From positions 28,647,001 through 28,711,000 of the forward strand of contig NC_079885.1 of the NCBI RefSeq assembly GCF_029227915.1: a stretch of 64,000 nucleotides of DNA, in the 5' to 3' direction. This DNA is from Hydractinia symbiolongicarpus (taxonomy: Eukaryota; Cnidaria; Hydrozoa; Anthoathecata; Hydractiniidae). The notes under the pieces were generated by a model. That model saw only the letters and a list, made by a program, of their open reading frames with translations, was not told the origin of the DNA and ran no database searches. A program made the translations under genes and the position numbers. Below, piece by piece: positions 22,605-36,414 of this stretch; the stretch's first letter is position 1, and every line of letters begins with the position of its first letter.

Positions 22605-25600
22605 AAATCGGTAAATTCCAGCAATCATGTCAAATTAAGAAGAATTTTATTTCTTGGGTCCAATTGTCTCACTTATCACATTTATAAGGTCACAGTCCAA
22701 AATAAGTTCACTTAAGTCCCACAGTCCATCGTTTCACTGTTAAAAGCGATGCATCCTAGTAATATCCGAATACTATCGCTAAATACATGTTGGTACGAAT
22801 ATGTGATGCAAATTCAATGAAATGTAGTATTTGAAACTATCTCTATTTCTTCAGCGCGCACCAACGGCTACGATTGGTCCCACAGTAAAGAAATGACTTA
22901 TTTTATGTAAATTTTTAAGTGAAGCGCTACCATAGGGCCGAGTGTAATCGCTGAATTCCAGCAATCATGTCAAATTAAGAAGAATGTTATTCTTTGGGTC
23001 CAATTGTCTCATTTATCACATTTATGAGGTCACAGTCCAGAATCACTTCAATTAAGTCCCACAGTCAATCGTTTCACCGTTAAAAGCGATACAACTTAGT
23101 AATATCCGAAAAAAATCACTAAGTACATGTTGGTGCGAATACGTGACGCAACTGTTGCAACTCAAACGGTTTGACACCGTCAGAAAGTCAATGAAATGTA
23201 GTTTTTGAAAATGTTTCTATTTCTTCAGCGAGTGCTAACGGCTAGGATTGGTGCCACAGTACAAAATGACTTATTTATCTAAACTTTTATATAAAGCGCT
23301 ACCACAGTGCCCTGTGAAATCGGTAAATTCGATTAATCATGTCAAATTAAGAAGAATGTTATTTCTTGGGTCCAATTGTCTCACTTATCACATTTATAAA
23401 GTCACAGTCCAAAATCAGCTCAATTAAGTCCTACAGTCAATCGTTTCACTGTTAAAAGCGATGCAACCTAGTATTACCAGAAAAATATCACTTAATACAT
23501 GTTGGTACGAATATGTGACGCAACCGTTGTAACTCAAACGGACTGATACCGTTAGAAATTCATTGAAATGTAGTTTTTGAAACTGCCTCTATTTCTTCAA
23601 CCCGCGCTAACGGTCAGGATTGGTCCCACAGTAAGAAATGACTTATTTATCTAAATTTTTAAATGAAGTACTACCACAGCGCCCAGTGAAATCGGTAAAT
23701 TCCAGCAATCATGTCAAATTAAGAAGAATGTTATTTCTTGGGTCCAATTGTCTCACTTATCACATTTATAAGGTCACAGTCCAAAATCAGTTCAATTAAG
23801 TCCCACAGTCAATCGTTTCACTGTTAAAAGCGATACAACCTAGTATTACCGAAAAATATCACTAAATACATGTTGGTACGAATATGTGACGCAACCGTTG
23901 TAACTTAAACGTATTGACACCGTCAGAAAGTCAATGAAATGTAGTTTTTGAAAATGTTTCTATTTCTTCAGCGCGTGCTAACGGCTAGGATTGGTCCCAC
24001 AGTACAAAATGACTTATTTATCTAAACTTTTATATAAAGCGCTACCACAGCGCCCTGTGAAATCGGTAAATTCCAGTAATCATGTCAAATTAAGAAGAAT
24101 GTTATTTCTTGGGTCCAATTGTCTCACTTATCACATTTATAAAGTCACAGTCAAAAATCAGTTCAATTAAGTCCCACAGTCAATCGTTTTACTGTTAAAA
24201 GCGATACAACCTAGTATTACCAGAAAAATATCACTTAATACATGTTGGTACGAATATGTGACGCAACCGTTGTAACTCAAACGGACTAATACCGTTAGAA
24301 AGTCATTGAAATGTAGTTTTTGAAACTGCCTCTATTTCTTCAACGCGTGCTAACGGCCAGGATTGGTCCCACAGTAAGAAATGACTTCTTTATCTAAATT
24401 TTTAAATGAAGTACTACCACAGCGCCCAGTGAAATCGGTAAATTCCAGCAATCATGTCAAATTAAGAAGAATTTTATTTCTTGGGTCCAATTGTCTCACT
24501 TATCACATTTATAAGGTCACAGTCCAAAATAAGTTCACTTAAGTCCCACAGTCCATCGTTTCACTGTTAAAAGCGATGCATCCTAGTAATATCCGAATAC
24601 TATCGCTAAATACATGTTGGTACGAATATGTGACGCAAATTCAATGAAATGTAGTATTTGAAACTATCTCTATTTCTTCAGCGCGCACCAACGGCTAGGA
24701 TTGGTCCCACAGTAAAGAAATGACTTATTTTATGTAAATTTTTAAGTGAAGCGCTACCATAGGGCCGAGTGTAATCGCTGAATTCCAGCAATCATGTCAA
24801 ATTAAGAAGAATGTTATTCTTTGGGTCCAATTGTCTCATTTATCACATTTATGAGGTCACAGTCCAGAATCACTTCAATTAAGTCCCACAGTCAATCGTT
24901 TCACCGTTAAAAGCGATACAACTTAGTAATATCCGAAAAAAATCACTAAGTACATGTTGGTACGAATACGTGACGCAACTGTTGCAACTCAAACGGTTTG
25001 ACACCGTCAGAAAGTCAATGAAATGTAGTTTTTGAAAATGTTTCTATTTCTTCAGCGAGTGCTAACGGCTAGGATTGGTGCCACAGTACAAAATGACTTA
25101 TTTATCTAAACTTTTATATAAAGCGCTACCACAGTGCCCTGTGAAATCGGTAAATTCGATTAATCATGTCAAATTAAGAAGAATGTTATTTCTTGGGTCC
25201 AATTGTCTCACTTATCACATTTATAAAGTCACAGTCCAAAATCAGTTCAATTAAGTCCTACAGTCAATCGTTTCACTGTTAAAAGCGATGCAACCTAGTA
25301 TTACCAGAAAAATATCACTTAATACATGTTGGTACGAATATGTGACGCAACTGTTGTAACTCAAACGGACTGATACCGTTAGAAATTCATTGAAATGTAG
25401 TTTTTGAAACTGCCTCTATTTCTTCAACCCGCGCTAACGGTCAGGATTGGTCCCACAGTAAGAAATGACTTATTTATCTAAATTTTTAAATGAAGTACTA
25501 CCACAGCGCCCAGTGAAATCGGTAAATTCCAGCAATCATGTCAAATTAAGAAGAATGTTATTTCTTGGGTCCAATTGTCTCACTTATCACATTTATAAAG

Positions 25601-26620
25601 TCACAGTCAAAAATCAGTTCAATTAAGTCCCACAGTCAATCGTTTTACTGTTAAAAGCGATACAACCTAGTATTACCAGAAAAATATCACTTAATACATG
25701 TTGGTACGAATATGTGACGCAACCGTTGTAACTCAAACGGACTATTACCGTTAGAAAGTCATTGAAATGTAGTTTTTGAAACTGCCTCTATTTCTTCAAC
25801 GCGTGCTAACGGCCAGGATTGGTCCCACAGTAAGAAATGACTTCTTTATCTAAATTTTTAAATGAAGTACTACCACAGCGCCCAGTGAAATCGGTAAATT
25901 CCAGCAATCATGTCAAATTAAGAACAATGTTATTTCTTGGGTCCAATTGTCTCACTTATCACATTTATAAGGTCACAGTCCAAAATCAGTTCAATTAAGT
26001 CCCACAGTCAATCGTTTCACTGTTAAAAGCGATACAAACTAGTATTACCAGAAAAATATCACTAAATACATGTTGGTACGAATATGTGACGCAACCGCTG
26101 TAACTCAAACGGACTGATACCGTTAGAAAGTCATTGAAATGTAGTTTTTGAAACTGCCTCTATTTCTTCAACGCGCGCTACCGGCCAGGATTGGTCCCAC
26201 AGTAAAAAAAGACTTTTTTATCTAAATTTTTAAATAAAGCGCTCCAAACAGCGACCAGTGTAATCGCTGAGTTCCGGCAGTCATGTCAAATTAAAAAGAA
26301 TGTTATTTCTTGGGGTCCATTTGGCTCATTTATCACATTTATAAGGTCACAGTCCTAAGTTACTTCAATTAAGTCCCAGAGTCAATCGTTTCACTGTTAA
26401 AAGCGATACAACTTAGTAATATCGGAAACAAATCACTAAATACATGTTGGTACGAATATGTGACGCAAACGTTGTAAGTCAAGCGGATTGGAATCATTAG
26501 AAAGTCAATGAAATGTAGTTTTTTAAAATGTTTCTATTTCTTCAACGCGCGCTAACGGCTAGGATTGGTCCCACAGTACAAAATGCCTTATTTATCTAAA
26601 TTTTTTTAAAAAAAGCTACC
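22605..26620 (-). repeat. 5-monomer then 4-monomer unit marked by a 34-bp-deleted monomer
   Basis: The segment from TTCTTGGGTCC..AAAATAAGTTCACTTAAG recurs at an offset of 1827 bp (ATTTTATTTC at 22644 and 24471), which is five monomers less about 36 bp. Both copies contain a monomer in which GACGCAA joins directly to ATTCAATGAAATG (22808 and 24635). After about 25550 the second copy skips one monomer. A third partial copy with the same deleted monomer follows near 26837. Confidence 0.7.
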
Positions 26621-29600
26621 ACAGAGCCCAGCGAAATCGGTAAATTCCAGCAATCATGTCAAATTAAGAAGAATGTTATTTCTTGGGTCCAATTGTCTCA
26701 CTTATCACATTTATAAGGTCACAGTCCAAAATAAGTTCACTTAAGTCCCACAGTCCATCGTTTCACTCTTAAAAGCGATGCATCCTAGTAATATCCGAAT
26801 ACTATCGCTAAATACATGTTGGTACGAATATGTGACGCAAATTCAATGAAATGTAGTATTTGAAACTGTCTCTATTTCTTCAGCGCGCACCAACGGCTAG
26901 GATTGGTCCCACAGTAAAGAAATGACTTATTTTATGTAAATTTTTAAGTGAAGCGCTATCATAAGGACGAGTGTAATCGCTGAATTCCAGCAATCATGTC
27001 AAATTAAGAAGAATGTTATTCTTTGGGTCCAATTGTCTCATTTATCACATTTATAAGGTCACAGTCCAAAATAAGTTCACTTAAGTCCCACAGTCCATCG
27101 TTTCACTCTTAAAAGCGATACAACTTAGTAATATCGGAAACAAATCACTAAATACATGTTGGTACGAACATGTGACGCAACTGTTGTACCTCAAACGGAT
27201 TGACACCGTTAGAAAGTCATTGAAATGTAGTTTTTGAAACTGCCTCTATTTCCTCAACGCGCGCTAACGGCCAGGATTGGTCCCACAGTAAGAAATGACT
27301 TATTTATCTATATTTTTAAATGAAGTACTACCACACCGCCCAGTGAAATCGGTAAATTCCAGTAATCATGTCAAATTAAGAAGAATGTTATTTCTTGGGT
27401 CCAATTGTCTCACTTATCACATTTATAAAGTCACAGTCAAAAATCAGTTCAATTAAGTCCCACAGTCAATCGTTTCACTGTTAAAAGCGATACAACCTAG
27501 TATTACCAGAAAAATATCACTTAATACATGTTGGTACGAATATGTGACGCAACCGTTGTAACTCAAACGGACTGATACCGCTAGAAAGTCATTGAAATGT
27601 AGTTTTTGAAACTGCCTCTATTTCTTCAACGCGCGCTAACGGCCAGGATTGGTCCCACAGTAAGAAATGACTTATTTATCTAAAGTTTTAAATGAAGTAC
27701 TACCACAGCGCCCAGTGAAATCGGTAAATTCCAGCAATCATGTCAAATTAAGAAGAATGTTATTTCTTGGGTCCAATTGTCTCACTTATCACATTTATAA
27801 GGTCACAGTCCAAAATCAGTTCAATTAAGTCCCACAGTCAATCGTTTCACTGTTAAAAGCGGTACAACCTAGTATTACCGAAAAATATCACTAAATACAT
27901 GTTGGTACGAATATGTGACGCAACCGTTGTAACTCAAACGGATTGACACCGTCAGAAAGTCAATGAAATGTAGTTTTTGAAAATGTTTCTATTTCTTCAG
28001 CGCGTGCTAACGGCTAGGATTGGTCCCACAGTACAAAATGACTTATTTATCTAAACTTTTATATAAAGCGCTACCACAGCGCCCTGTGAAATCGGTAAAT
28101 TCCAGTAATCATGTCAAATTAAGAAGAATGTTATTTCTTGGGTCCAATTGTCTCACTTATCACATTTATAAAGTCACAGTGAAAAATCAGTTCAATTAAG
28201 TCCCACAGTCAATCGTTTCACTGTTAAAAGCGATACAACTTAGTAATATCGGAAACAAATCACTAAATACATGTTGGTACGAACATGTGACGCAACTGTT
28301 GTACCTCAAACGGATTGACACCGTTAGAAAGTCATTGAAATGTAGTTTTTGAAACTGCCTCTATTTCTTCAACGCGCGCTAACGGCCAGGATTGGTCCCA
28401 CAGAAAGAAATGACTTATTTATCTAAATTTTTAAATGAAGTACTACCACAGCGCCCAGTGAAATCGGTAAATTCCAGCAATCATGTCAAATTAAGAAGAA
28501 TGTTATTTCTTGGGTCCAATTGTCTCACTTATCACATTTATAAGGTCACAGTCCAAAGTTGATTCAATTAAGTCCCAGAGTCAATCGTTTCACTGTTAAA
28601 AGCGATACAACTTAGTAATATCGGAAACAAATCACAAAATACATGTTGGTACGAACATGTGACGCAACTGTTGTAACTCAAACGGATTGACACCGTTAGA
28701 AAGTCATTGAAATGTAGTTTTTGAAACTGCCTCTATTTCTTCAACGCGCGCTAACGGCCAGGATTGATCCCACAGTAAGAAATGACTTATTTATCTATAT
28801 TTTTAAATGAAGTACTACCACAGCGCCCAGTGAAATCGGTAAATTCCAGCAATCATGTCAAATTAAGAAGAATGTTATTTCTTGGGTCCAATTGTCTCAC
28901 TTATCACATTTATAAGGTCACAGTCGATTTAAATTAGTTATTTAAATACTATTGTATCTATCGACGTTAAATAAAGAGAAAATCAAAATCAAAAACAGTC
29001 CAAAATCAGTTCAATTAAGTCCCACAGTCAATCGTTTCACTGTTAAAAGCGATACAACCTAGTATTACCAGAAAAATATCACTAAATACATGTTGGTACG
29101 AATATGTGACGCAACCGCTGTAACTCAAACGGACTGATACCGTTAGAAAGTCATGGATAATGTAGTTTTTGAAACTGCCTCTATTTCTTCAACGCGCGCT
29201 ACCGGCCAGGATTGGTCCCACAGTAAAAAATGACTTATTTTATATAAATTTTTAAATGAAGCGCTCCAAACAGCGACCAGTGTAATCGCTGAGTTCCGGC
29301 AGTCATGTCAAATTAAAAAGAATGTTATTTCTTGGGGTCCATTTGGCTCACTTATCACATTTATAAGGTCACAGTCCAGAATCAATTCAATTAAGTCCCA
29401 CAGTCAATCATTTCACTGTTAAATGCGATACAACTTAGTAATATCGGAAACAAATCACTAAATACATGTTGGTACGAACATGTGACGCAACTGTTGTAAC
29501 TCAAACGGATTGACACCGTTATAAAGTCAATGAAATGTAGTTTTTGAAAATGTTTCTATTTCTTCAACGCGCACTCACGGCTAGGCTTTTGTCCCACAGC

Positions 29601-31574
29601 ACAAAATAACTTATTTATCTAAACTTTTAAATAAAACGCTACCACAGTGCCCAGCGAATCGGTAAATTCCAGCAATCATGTCAAATTAAGAAGAATGTTA
29701 TTCCTTGGGTCCAGTTGTCTCATTTATCACATTTATGAGGTCAAAGTCCAAAATCAGTTCAATTAAGTCCCACAGTCAATCCTTTTACTTTTAAAAGCAA
29801 TGCAACCTAGTAATATCGGAAAAAAATCATTAAGTACGTGTTAGTACGAATATGTGACGCAACCGTTGTAGTTGGAACGGACTGATACCGTTAGAAAGTC
29901 AATGAAATGTAGTCTTTGAAACTGTTCCTATTTATTCAGCGCGTGCTAACGGCCAGGATTGGTCCCACAGTAAAAAAAGACTTATTTTATATACATTTTT
30001 AAGTGAAGGGCTACCATAGGGCCGAGTGTAATCGCTGAATTCCAGCAATTATGTCAAATTAAGAAGAATGTTATTCCTTGGAGTCCAATTGGCTCATTTA
30101 TCACATTTATAAGGTCACAGTCCAGAATCACTTCAATTAAGTCCCACAGGCAATCGTTTCACTGTTAAAAGCGATACAACCTAGTATTACCAGAAAATAT
30201 CACTTAATACATGTTGGTACGAATATGTGACGCAAGCGTTGTAACTCAAACGGACTGATACCGTTACAAAGTCATTGAAATATAGTTTTTTAAACTGCCT
30301 CTATTTCTTCAACGCGCGCTAACGGCCAGGATTGGTCCCACAGTAAGAAATGACTTATTTATCTAAATTTTTAAATGAAGTACTACCACAGCGCCCAGTG
30401 AAATCGGTAAATTCCAGCAATCATGTCAAATTAAGAAGAATGTTATTTCTTGGGTCCAATTGTCTCACTTATCACATTTATAAGGTCACAGTCCAAAATC
30501 AGTTCAATTAAGTCCCACAGTCAATCGTTTCACTGTTAAAAGCGATACAAACTAGTATTACCAGAAAAATATCACTAAATACATGTTGGTACGAATATGT
30601 GACGCAACCGCTATAACTCAAACGGACTGATACCGTTAGAAAGTCATTGAAATGTAGTTTTTGAAACTGCCTCTATTTCTTCAACGCGCGCTACCGGCCA
30701 GGATTGGTCCCACAGTAAAAAAAGACTTTTTTATCTAAATTTTTAAATGAAGCGCTCCAAACAGCGACCAGTGTAATCGCTGAGTTCCGGCAGTCATGTC
30801 AAATTAAAAAGAATGTTATTTCTTGGGGTCCATTTGGCTCACTTATCACATTTATAAGGTCACAGTCCAAAGTTACTTCAATTAAGTCCCAGAGTCAATC
30901 GTTTCACTGTTAAAAGCGATACAACTTAGTAATATCGGAAACAAATCACTAAATACATGTTGGTACGAACATGTGACGCAACTGTTGTAACTCAAACGCA
31001 TTGACACCGTTAGAAAGTCATTGAAATGTAGTTTTTGAAACTGCCTCTATTTCTTCAACGCGCGCTAACGGCCAGGATTTGTCCCACAGTAAGAAATGTC
31101 TTATTTATCTATATTTTTAAATGAAGTACTACCACAGCGCCCAGTGAAATCGGTAAATTCCAGCAATCATGTCAAATTAAGAAGAATGTTATTTCTTGGG
31201 TCCAATTGTCTCACTTATCACATTTATAAGGTCACAGTCCAAAATCAGTTCAATTAAGTCCCACAGTCAATTGTTTCACTGTTAAAAGCGATACAACCTA
31301 GTATTACCAGAAAAATATCACTAAATACATGTTGGTACGAATATGTGACGCAACCGCTGTAACTCAAACGGACTGATACCGTTAGAAAGTCATGGAAATG
31401 TAGTTTTTGAAACTGCCTCTATTTCTTCAACGCGCGCTACCGGCCAGGATTGGTCCCACAGTAAAAAATGACTTATTTTATATAAATTTTTAAATGAAGC
31501 GCTCCAAACAGCGACCAGTGTAATCGCTGAGTTCCGGCAGTCATGTCAAATTAAAAAGAATGTTATTTCTTGGG
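26621..31574 (-). repeat. Satellite with 3- and 6-monomer local duplications
   Basis: The variant AAGCGCTCCAAACAGCGACCAG with TATATAAATTTTTAAATG recurs near 29221, 31459 and 32578, at offsets of 2238 and 1119 bp (six and three monomers). A marker monomer with ATTCAGCGCGTGCTAACGG and AAGTGAAGGGCTACCATAGG follows each. The 3-monomer duplication overlaps the start of the 13-monomer unit. Confidence 0.65.
28926..28994 (+). mobile_element. 69-bp retroposon 3' fragment with 6-bp target duplication
   Basis: Foreign DNA splits a monomer between GGTCACAGTC and CAAAATCAG. It is flanked by ACAGTC at 28920-28925 and again at 28995-29000, as expected for a target-site duplication. The insert reads TCGACGTTAAATAAAG (28961-28976) and ends in a TCAAAA-type tail, so it is an extremely 5'-truncated retroposon on the plus strand. 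Its CGAC..TAAATAAA motif matches the 3' ends of the two LINE-type insertions. Confidence 0.85.
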
Positions 31575-34500
31575 GTCCATTTGGCTCACTTATCACATTT
31601 ATAAGGTCACAGTCCAGAATCAATTCAATTAAGTCCCACAGTCAATCATTTCACTGTTAAATGCGATACAACTTAGTAATATCGGAAACAAATCACTAAA
31701 TACATGTTGGTACGAACATGTGACGCAACTGTTGTAACTCAAACGGATTGACACCGTTATAAAGTCAATGAAATGTAGTTTTTGAAAATGTTTCTATTTC
31801 TTCAACGCGCACTCACGGCTAGGTTTGGTCCCACAGTACAAAATAACTTATTTATCTAAACTTTTAAATAAAACGCTACCACAGTGCCCAGCGAATCGGT
31901 AAATTCCAGCAATCATGTCAAATTAAGAAGAATGTTATTCCTTGGGTCCAGTTGTCTCATTTATCACATTTATGAGGTCAAAGTCCAAAATCAGTTCAAT
32001 TAAGTCCCACAGTCAATCCTTTTACTTTTAAAAGCAATGCAACCTAGTAATATCGGAAAAAAATCATTAAGTACGTGTTGGTACGAATATGTGACGCAAC
32101 CGTTGTAGTTGGAACGGACTGATACCGTTAGAAAGTCAATGAAATGTAGTCTTTGAAACTGTTCCTATTTATTCAGCGCGTGCTAACGGCCAGGATTGGT
32201 CCCACAGTAAAAAAAGACTTATTTTATATACATTTTTAAGTGAAGGGCTACCATAGGGCCGAGTGTAATCGCTGAATTCCAGCAATTATGTCAAATTAAG
32301 AAGAATGTTATTTCTTGGGTCCAATTGTCTCACTTATCACATTTATAAGGTCACAGTCCAAAATCAGTTCAATTAAGTCCCACAGTCAATCGTTTCACTG
32401 TTAAAAGCGATACAACCTAGTATTACCAGAAAAATATCACTAAATACATGTTGGTACGAATATGTGACGCAACCGCTGTAACTCAAACGGACTGATACCG
32501 TTAGAAAGTCATGGAAATGTAGTTTTTGAAACTGCCTCTATTTCTTCAACGCGCGCTACCGGCCAGGATTGGTCCCACAGTAAAAAATGACTTATTTTAT
32601 ATAAATTTTTAAATGAAGCGCTCCAAACAGCGACCAGTGTAATCGCTGAGTTCCGGCAGTCATGTCAAATTAAAAAGAATGTTATTTCTTGGGGTCCATT
32701 TGGCTCACTTATCACATTTATAAGGTCACAGTCCAGAATCAATTCAATTAAGTCCCACAGTCAATCATTTCACTGTTAAATGCGATACAACTTAGTAATA
32801 TCGGAAACAAATCACTAAATACATGTTGGTACGAACATGTGACGCAACTGTTGTAACTCAAACGGATTGACACCGTTATAAAGTCAATGAAATGTAGTTT
32901 TTGAAAATGTTTCTATTTCTTCAACGCGCACTCACGGCTAGGTTTGGTCCCACAGTACAAAATAACTTATTTATCTAAACTTTTAAATAAAACGCTACCA
33001 CAGTGCCCAGCGAATCGGTAAATTCCAGCAATCATGTCAAATTAAGAAGAATGTTATTCCTTGGGTCCAGTTGTCTCATTTATCACATTTATGAGGTCAA
33101 AGTCCAAAATCAGTTCAATTAAGTCCCACAGTCAATCCTTTTACTTTTAAAAGCAATGCAACCTAGTAATATCGGAAAAAAATCATTAAGTACGTGTTGG
33201 TACGAATATGTGACGCAACCGTTGTAGTTGGAACGGACTGATACCGTTAGAAAGTCAATGAAATGTAGTCTTTGAAACTGTTCCTATTTATTCAGCGCGT
33301 GTTAACGGCCAGGATTGGTGCCACAGTATAAAAAGACTTATTTTATATACATTTTTAAGTGAAGGGCTACCATAGGGCCGAGTGTAATCGCTGAATTCCA
33401 GCAATTATGTCAAATTAAGAAGAATGTTATTCCTTGGAGTCCAATTGGCTCATTTATCACATTTATAACGTCACAGTCCAGAATCACTTCAATTAAGTCC
33501 CACAGTCAATCGTTTACTGTCAAAAGCGATACAACCTAGTATTACCAGAAAAATATCACTTAATACATGTTGGTACGAATATGTGACGCAAGCGTTGTAA
33601 CTCAAACGGACTGATACCGTTAGAAAGTCATTGAAATATAGTTTTTGAAACTGACTCTATTTCTTCAACGCGCCGTAACGGCCAGGATTTGTCCCACAGT
33701 AAGAAATGACATATTTATCTAAAATTTTAAATGAAGTACTACCACAGCGCCCAGTGAAATCGGTAAATTCCAGCAATCATGTCAAATTAAGAAGAATGTT
33801 ATTTCTTGGGTTCAATTGTCTCACTTATCACATTTATAAGGCCACAGTCCAAAATCAGTTCAATTAAGTCCCACAGTCAATCGTTTCACTGTTAAAAGCG
33901 ATACAACCCAGTATTACCAGAAAAGTATCAATTAATACATGTTGGTACGAATATGTGACGCAACCGTTGCAACTCAAACGGACTGATACCGTTAGAAAGT
34001 CATTGAAATGCAGTTTTTGAAACTGCCTCTGTTTCTTCGACGCGCCGTAACGGCCAGGATTGGTCCCAAAGTAAGAAATGACATATTTATCTAAAATTTT
34101 AAATGAAGTACTATCACAGCGCCCAGTGAAATCGGTAAATTCCAGCAATCATGTCAAATTAAGAAGAATGTTATTTCTTGGGTCCAATTGTCTAACTTAT
34201 CACATTTATAAGGTCACAGTCCAAAATCAGTTCAATTAAGTCCCACAGTCAATCGTCTCACTTTTAAAAGCGATACAACCTGGTATTACCAGAAAAATAT
34301 CACTTAATACATGTTGGTACAAATATGTGACGCAACCGTTGTAACTCAAACGGACTGATACCGTTAGAAAGTCAGTGAAATTTAGTTTTTGAAACTGCCT
34401 CTGTTTCTCCAACGCCCGCTAACGGCCAGGATTGGTCCCACAGTAAGAAATGACATATTTATCTAAATTTTCAAATGAAGTACTACCACAGCGCCAAGTG

Positions 34501-36414
34501 AAATCGGTAAATTCCAGCAATCTTGTCAAATTAAGAAGAATTTTATTTCTTGTGTCCATTTGGCTCACTTATCACATTTATAAGGTCACAGTCCAAAGTT
34601 ACTTCAAGTAAGTCCCAGAGTCAATCGTTTCACTGTTAAAAGCGATACAACTTAGTAATATCGGAAAAAAATCACTAAATACATGTTGGTACGAATATGT
34701 GACGCAACCGTTGTAACTAAAACGGATTGACACCGTTAGAAAGTCAATGAAATGTAGTTTCTGAAAATGTTTCTATTTCTTCAACGCACGCTCACGGCTA
34801 GGTTTGGTCCCACAGTACAAAATGACTTATTTATCTAAACTTTTAAATAAAACGCTACCACAGCGCCCAGCGAATCGGTAAATTCCAGCAATCATGTCAA
34901 ATTAAGAAGAATGTTATTCCTTGGGTCCAGTTGTCTCATTTATCACATTTATGAGGTCAATGTCCAAAATCAGTTCAATTAAGTCCCACAGTCAATCCTT
35001 TCACTTTTAAAAGCAATGCAACCTAGTAATATCGGAAAAAATTCATTAAGTGCTTGTTGGTACGAATATGTGACGCAACAGTTGTAACTCAAACTGATTT
35101 ATACCGCCAGAAATTCAATAAAATGTAGTCTTTGAAACTGTTCCTATTTATTCAGCGCGTGCTAACGGCAAGGATTGGTCCCACTGTAAAAAATGACTTA
35201 TTTTATATAAATATTTAAGTGAATGGCTACCATAGGGCCGAGTGTAGTCGCTGAATTCCAGCAATCATGTCAAATTAAGAAGAATTTTATTTCTTGGGTC
35301 CATTTGGCTCACTTATCAGATTTATAAGGTCACAGTCCAAAGTTACTTCCAGTAAGTCCCAGAGTCAATCGTTTCACTGTTAAAAGCGATACATCTTAGT
35401 AATATCGGAAAAAAATCAGTAATTACATGTTGGTACGAACATGTGACGCAACCGTTGTAACTCAAGCGGATTGATGCTGTTAGAAAGTCATTGAAATGTA
35501 GTTTTTAAAACTGTCTCTATTTCTTCAGCGCGCGATAACGGCCAGGATTGGTCCCACAGTAAAAAATGACTTATTTTCTATAAATTTTTAAATGAAGTGC
35601 TACCACAACGCCCAGTGTAATCGCTGAGTTCCGGCAATCATGTCAAATTAAGAAGAATGTTATTCCTTGGAGTTCAATTGGCTCATTTATCACATTTAGG
35701 AGGTCAAAGTCCAGAATCACTTTAATTAAGTCCCACAGTCAATCGTTTCACTGTTAAAAGCGATACAACTTAGTAATATCGGAAAAAAATCACTAAGTAC
35801 ATGTTGGTACGAATACGTGACGCAACTGTTGTAACTCAAACAGATTGACAGCGTTATAAAGTCAAGGAAATGTAGTTTCTGAAAATGTTTCTATTTCTTC
35901 AGCGCGTGCTAACGGCTAGGATTGTTCCCACAGTACAAAATGACTTATTTATCTAAACTTTTATATAAAGCACTACCACAGCGCCCTGTGAAATCGGTAA
36001 ATTCCAGCAATCATGTCAAATTAAGAAGAATGTTATTTCTTGGGTCCAATTGTCTCACTTATCACATTTATAAAGTCACAGTCCAAAATCAGTTCAATTA
36101 ATTCCCACAGTCAATAGTTTCACTGTTAAAAGCGATACAACCTAGTATTACCAGAAAAATATCACTTAATACATGTTGGTACGAATATGTGACGCAACCG
36201 TTGTAACTCAAACGGACTGATACCGTTAGAAAGTCATTGAAATGTAGTTTTTGAAACTGCCTCTATTCTTCAACGCGCGCTAACGGCCAGGATTGGTCCC
36301 ACAGTAAAAAATGACTTATTTATCTAAATTTTTAAATGAAGTACTACCACAGCGCTCAGTGAAATCGGTAAATTCCAGCAATCATGTCAAATTAAGAAGA
36401 ATTTTATTTCTTGG
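31575..36414 (-). repeat. Higher-order repeat, 13 monomers (4840 bp), copy 1
   Basis: Thirteen monomers are followed directly by an almost identical second copy at +4840. The left edge is seen where GGGGTCCATTTGGCTCAC (31571) and TGGGTCCATTTGGCTCAC (36411) converge. The unit itself contains a 3-monomer subduplication and several GGGCTACCATAGG monomers. Confidence 0.92.
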
